From: DASZCR01 sp035942915
Lineage (GTDB): Bacteria > Acidobacteriota > Blastocatellia > Pyrinomonadales > Pyrinomonadaceae
NCBI GenBank assembly: GCA_035942915.1
Contig: DASZCR010000366.1
Coordinates: 1-13,001, forward strand
Reading direction: 5' to 3'
Length of the DNA: 13,001 bases
A program made the position numbers and the translations under genes. Below, piece after piece: positions 9,206 to 13,001 of the stretch. How positions within the stretch are numbered: the first letter of the stretch is position 1; each line of letters starts with the position of its first letter. The notes under the pieces are model-generated. The model had not been told where the DNA came from. It worked only from the letters and a program-made list of their open reading frames with translations, and searched no databases.

Positions 9206-9210
9206 CTGCC

Positions 9211-10494
9211 TTAGCTCTTGGGGGCGTAGTAGCCGCGACGTGTGCGGACGCGGAGACCCTGCCGTGTGGGGACGCGCAAGGAGAAGGTGCGGAAGCGGCC
9301 GTCGCGGCGTTCTTCGGTCGGGTAGTAGCTGAGGATGTATTGTTGCGCGAGGTCTGCGGCGATTTGCGTGAAGGCGCGGTCGAGGTCGGAGTTGCCGCGC
9401 GGGACGTAGAGCGCGCCGCCGGTCTGCGCGGTGAACTCTTGCAGGCGTCGCTCGGCGGCGAGGTCGCGCAGGTTCGTGTTGTCGCTGTGGCCGGTCTGAA
9501 CGGCGTAAATCTGACAGTCGGCGGCGAGCACGTGTGCCAGCGTCGTGTCGAAGTCGAGGTCGCTGATGGTGTCCGTCCCGTCCGAGACGATGACGATGAC
9601 CTTACGGCCGGTCTGCGGTTTGAGATAGGCGGCGGCGGTCGAGATGGCGTCGAAGAGCGCGGTCGCGCCTTCGGGCTTGTCGAAGTTTTCGACGGTGCGG
9701 ACAAGCGCGTTCACGTCGTTCGTCAGAGGACGCACCAGCACGGGAACCGTCGAGACGGAATAGACGGCGGCGCGGTCAATGGGTCGCATCACCGTCTTGA
9801 AGAAGTGGACGGCGGCCTTGACCTCAAACTCGCGTCCGGCGCGCAGACTAGAACTGTTGTCGAACAGAACGGCCATCGTGACGGGCGTCTCCGAGCGGCT
9901 CAACTCGCCAATCTCGCGGCGCACGCCGTCAACCATCAACTCGAAATCCTTCAACTGCAAATCGGTCACGGCGCGCCCCTGCGCATCGAGGACAGAGGCG
10001 GGGACGGGCACGAGGTTCGAGTGGATTTGTACGACCTCGTCTTCGTCAACCTCAGTCGGGTTTGCCGACGTAGCCGTCGAAACGGGGACGCTGCTCGACG
10101 CGGCGGGCACGCCGGGCTTCGGCGTCGCGGCGTTCGTCGTCGTCGTCGTGCTCGGCGCAGGACGCGCGGGAGCATCCGTGTCATCAATCGTCGGCGAGGC
10201 GGTCGGCGTCGCGGCGGGCTGCGCTGGCGGCAGAGGGTTGACGATGCGCGGGCGTTGGGCTTCGCCGCGCGGCGCACCCGTCGGCGTCGGCGGCTTGTTG
10301 CGCCCCGACTGCGCGATGACTGCGTGCGGTGCAAGCAGAAGCAGGATGAGAGACAGGCTGACGCACGCGCGTGTGCGGCGCGTGAGTTTGCGTCGCGCGC
10401 GGCGGGTGAGAAGACGGTTGCCGGGCGTCTCCGTCAGGCGACGGCGCTCGTGCGTGGCGCGCCCTCGCGAATCGTGTGAAGCCAGTTGTCCCAT
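9211..10494 (-). CDS. Secreted protein with acidobacterial VWFA-related domain
   Basis: A 427-aa exported protein of the acidobacterial VWFA-related family (TIGR03436 type); role unknown, presumably metal-dependent protein-protein contact outside the cytoplasm. A long Arg-rich N-terminus leads to a hydrophobic core and a likely cleavage VIA|QS (about 61-62). Then comes a Pro/Thr/Ala-rich disordered linker (about 68-150) and the family entry motif with SNLVPVPASVLDAQG and DLQLKDFELMVDG. The von Willebrand A fold keeps a full MIDAS site: D212-N-S214-S-S216, T278 and D305. The domain ends in ILSYYP and VRTRRGYYAPKS, typical of the family. The ATG at 10494 lies 61 bp inside trmFO, and no GTG, TTG or ATG occurs between it and the signal peptide, so the overlap seems genuine or a CTG near 10437 is used. 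Translational coupling to trmFO is likely. Confidence 0.85.
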   Translation of the reverse strand: MGQLASHDSRGRATHERRRLTETPGNRLLTRRARRKLTRRTRACVSLSLILLLLAPHAVIAQSGRNKPPTPTGAPRGEAQRPRIVNPLPPAQPAATPTASPTIDDTDAPARPAPSTTTTTNAATPKPGVPAASSSVPVSTATSANPTEVDEDEVVQIHSNLVPVPASVLDAQGRAVTDLQLKDFELMVDGVRREIGELSRSETPVTMAVLFDNSSSLRAGREFEVKAAVHFFKTVMRPIDRAAVYSVSTVPVLVRPLTNDVNALVRTVENFDKPEGATALFDAISTAAAYLKPQTGRKVIVIVSDGTDTISDLDFDTTLAHVLAADCQIYAVQTGHSDNTNLRDLAAERRLQEFTAQTGGALYVPRGNSDLDRAFTQIAADLAQQYILSYYPTEERRDGRFRTFSLRVPTRQGLRVRTRRGYYAPKS

Positions 10495-11783
10495 TCCTTC
10501 AAAGCCAGTTCGACCTGCAAGCGGTGGCGCTCGCGCTTCTTCTTGGCGCGCCGACGTTCTTCTTCGGCGAGAGGTTCGAGCAGCGCGAAAGTAATGTTGA
10601 CGGGTTGATAGTTGCCTGCCTCCGCGCCGGAGACGTAGCGTGCGAGCGCGCCAATCGCCGTCCGCGAAGGCGCTTCGACGGGTGTTTCGCCCCGCGCCAG
10701 ACGCGCCGCGTTGAGTCCGGCGAGCCAGCCTGTCGCAACCGATTCGACGTAGCCTTCGACGCCGCTAATCTGTCCGGCGAAGAAGGTGCGTGGACGTGCG
10801 CGCATCTGCAAAGTGGGCGCGAGGACGCGCGGCGCGCAGATATAAGTATTACGATGAATCTGCCCGAACTGCAAGAATTCTGCACGTTCGAGGCCGGGAA
10901 TGAGTCGCAGCACGCGCGCCTGTTCGCCGTAGCGTAGATGATTCTGGAAGCCGACGAGGTTGTAGGCGTCGGCCAGCAAATTCTCCTGTCTCAGTTGCAC
11001 GGCCGCGTAAGGCTCACGCCCCGTCTTCGGGTCGACCAGTCCGACCGGCTTCATCGGCCCGTAGCGCAGCGTATCGACACCGCGACGCGCCAACTCCTCG
11101 ATGGGCAGACAGGCCTCGAACCACCGCGTCTCCTCGAAGCGTTGGAGCGGGACGCTCTTGGCTTCAATCAAAGCTTGATAAAAGCGCGCGTACTGTTCTT
11201 CGTTGAAAGGGCAGTTGAGATAGTCGTCGCCGCCTTTGCCGTAGCGCGCGGCGCGGAAGACCATTTCGTAGTCGATGGAATCGGCGGCGACGACGGGCGC
11301 GATGGCGTCGTAGAAGTAGAGTTGGTCGTCGCCCGTGAGCCGGATAATCTCTGCGGCGAGCGCATCGGAGCAGAGCGGCCCGGCGGCGATAATGCTCAGG
11401 GCGTCTTCGGGCACGCGCGTCAACTCTTCGCGGACAAGCGTGATGTTCGGGTGCGTCGAGACGCGTTCGGTGATGAGTTCGGCGAAGCGTTCGCGGTCAA
11501 CGGCGAGCGCCGCTCCGGCCGGCACGCGCGTCTCTGCGGCCGCCTGCATGACGAGCGAGCCGCCGCGTCGCAGCTCTTCCTTGAGCAGATACGGCGCAGT
11601 TCCCTCCTCGTCCGACTTCAGAGAGTTTGAGCAGACGATTTCGGCCAGTTTGTCTGTGCGGTGCGCGGGCGTACGGACGACCGGGCGCATCTCGTAGAGA
11701 CGCACGCGTGCGCCCGTCTCGGCCGCCTGCCACGCAGCCTCCGTCCCGGCCAGTCCGCCGCCGATAATGACGATTTCATTCAT
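10434..11783 (-). CDS. trmFO: Methylenetetrahydrofolate--tRNA-(uracil-5-)-methyltransferase TrmFO
   Basis: A cytoplasmic FAD enzyme that makes 5-methyluridine at position 54 of the tRNA T-loop, using methylenetetrahydrofolate rather than SAM (formerly called Gid). The N-terminus NEIVIIGGGLAGTEAAW holds the dinucleotide-binding GGGLAG at 8-13. Two conserved cysteines are at C51 (EIVCSNSLKSDE) and C225 (WFEACLPIEEL), where the catalytic cysteines of the family fall. RYGPMKPVGL and FAGQISGVEGYVES are also diagnostic. I start at the ATG 11783, directly before the FAD motif; an upstream in-frame start at 11819 would add 12 unlike residues and overlap the preceding gene. The product is 449 aa, near the family norm; the C-terminus is Lys/Arg-rich. 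It lies 32 bp after the GNAT gene and overlaps the VWFA gene by 61 bp. Confidence 0.97.
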   Translation of the reverse strand: MNEIVIIGGGLAGTEAAWQAAETGARVRLYEMRPVVRTPAHRTDKLAEIVCSNSLKSDEEGTAPYLLKEELRRGGSLVMQAAAETRVPAGAALAVDRERFAELITERVSTHPNITLVREELTRVPEDALSIIAAGPLCSDALAAEIIRLTGDDQLYFYDAIAPVVAADSIDYEMVFRAARYGKGGDDYLNCPFNEEQYARFYQALIEAKSVPLQRFEETRWFEACLPIEELARRGVDTLRYGPMKPVGLVDPKTGREPYAAVQLRQENLLADAYNLVGFQNHLRYGEQARVLRLIPGLERAEFLQFGQIHRNTYICAPRVLAPTLQMRARPRTFFAGQISGVEGYVESVATGWLAGLNAARLARGETPVEAPSRTAIGALARYVSGAEAGNYQPVNITFALLEPLAEEERRRAKKKRERHRLQVELALKEWDNWLHTIREGAPRTSAVA

Positions 11784-11792
11784 CCCGTTTCG

Positions 11793-11821
11793 ATTGTAGC
11801 AAACACCTGCCCGACTCACAG
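11793..11821 (-). promoter_or_regulatory. Possible internal promoter for trmFO (extended -10)
   Basis: On the - strand TGCTACAAT is an extended -10 element (TACAAT at 11793-11798); 17 bp upstream CTGTGA (11816-11821) is a weak -35 that overlaps the stop of the GNAT gene. The predicted start near 11786 leaves only about 3 nt before the trmFO ATG, so any transcript from it would be almost leaderless. Confidence 0.3.
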
Positions 11822-12367
11822 GTTGAGGTCTTCGCGGATGAGCGAGAAGAGGACGCTATCGTGCAACTGACCGCCGACGAGCAGGCTCTTGCGCAGGACG
11901 CCTTCCCTGAGCGCCCCGGCCTTTTCGGCGACGCGCTGGCTCGCCAGATTCCCCTTCGCCGCGACAATCTGGATGCGTTCAAGCCCCACGTCCTCGAAGC
12001 CGAAGCGCGCCATCAACAGCGTCGCGGCGGTGGCGATGCCGCGCCCCGCGCGACTCGTCCGCACCCAGTATCCGAGATTCGCAAACTTGACCGCCATCTT
12101 GAGCTGACTGAGGCCGCCGCCGCCGAGAAACTCTCCGGTCTGTGCATCTTCAATCACGAAGGCGTAGTCCGTCCCCGCGTCCCACGCGGCCGGGCGCGCG
12201 GCCAGCCACTCGCGGCTCTCCTCTATCGAATAGCCCGGATGACACCACGGCAGCCAACGCGAAATCTCCGGGATGGATTCGCGCACGGCCTCGTAGAGCA
12301 ACGGCGCATCCTCCTCGACGCGGTGCCGCCTGAGTTTCACGAAGTTGTCTGATAGCTCCTCTCTCAT
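11816..12367 (-). CDS. GNAT-family N-acetyltransferase, RimJ/RimL type
   Basis: A 183-aa acetyltransferase that would transfer acetyl from acetyl-CoA to an amine, in this subfamily often the N-terminus of a protein; the true substrate cannot be told. The acetyl-CoA pyrophosphate loop is RAGRGIATAA (106-115), after strand LGYWVR (98-103). The later N140-L-A-S143-QRVAEKAG block, followed by LREGVLRK, is the usual RimJ/RimL signature, and the N-terminal VKLRRHRVEEDAPLLYEAV matches the family's first strand and helix. The ATG at 12367 comes 4 bp after the DinB-like stop, with purine-rich GGTAGAGAG just upstream, so the two genes are almost certainly co-transcribed. Length is normal. Stand-alone RimJ-like genes in such operons often act on small molecules or unknown proteins, so no symbol is given. 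Confidence 0.88.
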   Translation of the reverse strand: MREELSDNFVKLRRHRVEEDAPLLYEAVRESIPEISRWLPWCHPGYSIEESREWLAARPAAWDAGTDYAFVIEDAQTGEFLGGGGLSQLKMAVKFANLGYWVRTSRAGRGIATAATLLMARFGFEDVGLERIQIVAAKGNLASQRVAEKAGALREGVLRKSLLVGGQLHDSVLFSLIREDLNL

Positions 12368-12371
12368 CTCT

Positions 12372-12887
12372 CTACCAAGAGCCTCCGTAAGCGGTCGAAA
12401 AGGGCGCGGCCTGCATCATCGTATATTCCCAGTGCAGACGCGAGAGTTGACGCAGGTGCAGGAAGTCGTGCGCGAGCCACGAGGCGAGCAGGTCGCCCGC
12501 GCGCAGGTCGCTCTGCGGACGCTCGTATCGCGCCGACCAATCCACCCCGGACGCGTCGAGCGTCTTCAGCCACACCAGAGAACGCTCGCGCTCGGAGAGG
12601 AATCGTGCGAGCAATTCGCGCAGGTCGCGGTTGTTGTACTCGCGTTCCGTGACCCACCCTTGCGGGTTAATCTGCGGCCAAGTCTCGCCGGGGCGTTCAA
12701 GCAACAAGCGGAGACGCTGGCGAAAGTCTTCCGTCTCCTCGTCGTAGAGATGGCCGAAGACCTCGGCGATTGACCACTTCTCCGGCGCGGGCTTCCAACG
12801 CGCCTGCTCGACCGAGACCCCGGCCGCGAGACTCTCAAACGCCTTTCTGTTTTCCGCGAGGCGCGCGATGAAATATTCGAGATTCAT
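12372..12887 (-). CDS. DinB/YfiT-like metal-binding four-helix protein
   Basis: A 171-aa protein of the DinB superfamily (DinB_2/YfiT-like), small four-helix bundles that bind a divalent metal by three histidines; some act as thiol-dependent transferases (bacillithiol or mycothiol), others have no known role. The expected triad is visible: H46 in WSIAEVFGHLYDEE, and H140 and H144 in WLAHDFLHLRQL. The motif KPAPEKWSIAEV before the first His is typical of the family. I start at the ATG 12887, which has CAGGTC about 8 nt upstream and a family-like N-terminus; a TTG at 12905 would add six residues and overlap the previous stop. It sits 14 bp after the upstream gene and 4 bp before the acetyltransferase. 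It is unrelated to the DNA polymerase IV that shares the name DinB. Confidence 0.85.
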   Translation of the reverse strand: MNLEYFIARLAENRKAFESLAAGVSVEQARWKPAPEKWSIAEVFGHLYDEETEDFRQRLRLLLERPGETWPQINPQGWVTEREYNNRDLRELLARFLSERERSLVWLKTLDASGVDWSARYERPQSDLRAGDLLASWLAHDFLHLRQLSRLHWEYTMMQAAPFSTAYGGSW

Positions 12888-12901
12888 GACGAGACCTGAA
12901 C

Positions 12902-13001
12902 TCAAGGCTGTTTTTCGGTCGGCGCGTCGAGGGTCGCGTCGCCGGTCTTGGTGCTGAAGCGTTTGTAGTCGCTGTACTCGCGCGTCATGTCGATACGCAT
13001 C
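12902..13001 (-). CDS. C-terminal end of an unidentified gene (truncated by window edge)
   Basis: The last 32 codons before a TGA at 12902-12904 are visible, containing TREYSDYKRFSTKTGDATLD and ending in PTEKQP. The composition matches the coding bias of the neighbours, and the 14-bp spacing to the DinB-like gene suggests one transcript. The SDYKRF ending recalls the beta-strand tail of secreted acidobacterial lipoprotein-sorting-like or hypothetical proteins, but this is too little to name a family. An ATG at 12998-13000 exists, but an entire gene of 32 codons is less likely than a truncation. Confidence 0.55.
   Translation of the reverse strand, partial: MRIDMTREYSDYKRFSTKTGDATLDAPTEKQP

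Noticed and set aside
9087..9206. Repeat-rich region considered as a CRISPR remnant
   Set aside because: Units are 7 bp and contiguous with no spacers, and no cas gene is in the window.
9145..10479. A 444-codon open frame on the + strand antisense to the VWFA gene
   Set aside because: It mirrors a confident - strand gene. Its residues are low-complexity Arg/Gly/Val-rich text with no motif, as GC-rich third positions produce on the opposite strand.
12372..12887. DinB-like gene considered as DNA polymerase IV (also called DinB)
   Set aside because: It is a 171-aa His-triad helical bundle with no polymerase motifs; only the family name is shared.

Overview
This 13 kb, GC-rich, gene-dense window looks like the chromosome of an acidobacterium, plausibly of the Blastocatellia/Pyrinomonadaceae type. 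The strongest lineage marker is the secreted protein at 9211-10494, which carries the VWFA-related domain largely restricted to Acidobacteria. A FecA-like receptor preceded by a carboxypeptidase-regulatory-like domain, and folate-dependent TrmFO, fit the same picture. The assignment is inferred from protein content; there is no rRNA or tRNA in the window.

Layout, left to right. A + strand terminator at the left edge belongs to a gene outside the window. pgsA (phosphatidylglycerophosphate synthase, - strand) and uvrA (nucleotide excision repair, + strand) diverge from a 213-bp region with recognisable back-to-back promoters. uvrA is followed by a conserved protein of unknown function that may be a distant relative of deoxyhypusine synthase. 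Next is a TonB-dependent receptor with a clear Fur box lying inside its promoter, so it is very probably an iron-uptake receptor repressed by iron. A DksA/TraR-type RNA polymerase regulator with one zinc-ligand cysteine replaced by Asp follows.

From 8155 to the right edge every gene is on the - strand. Read in transcription order from the right these are: the tail of an unknown gene, a DinB/YfiT-like metal-binding protein, a RimJ/RimL-type GNAT acetyltransferase, trmFO, the acidobacterial VWFA protein, and xerC. The first five are tightly packed (gaps of 14, 4 and 32 bp, then a 61-bp overlap) and probably form one operon with an internal promoter before trmFO. xerC is set apart and has an unusual intergenic element on each side, each a long inverted repeat built at least partly from 7-bp units.

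Most of the window is housekeeping chromosome. I found no CRISPR array, transposase, prophage or defence island. The most noteworthy items are the paired heptad-phased inverted repeats around xerC, the uncharacterised protein behind uvrA, the Fur-controlled receptor, and the variant zinc finger of the DksA-like protein. Nothing here convincingly amounts to a new multi-gene system. No gene-free stretch exceeds 300 bp.
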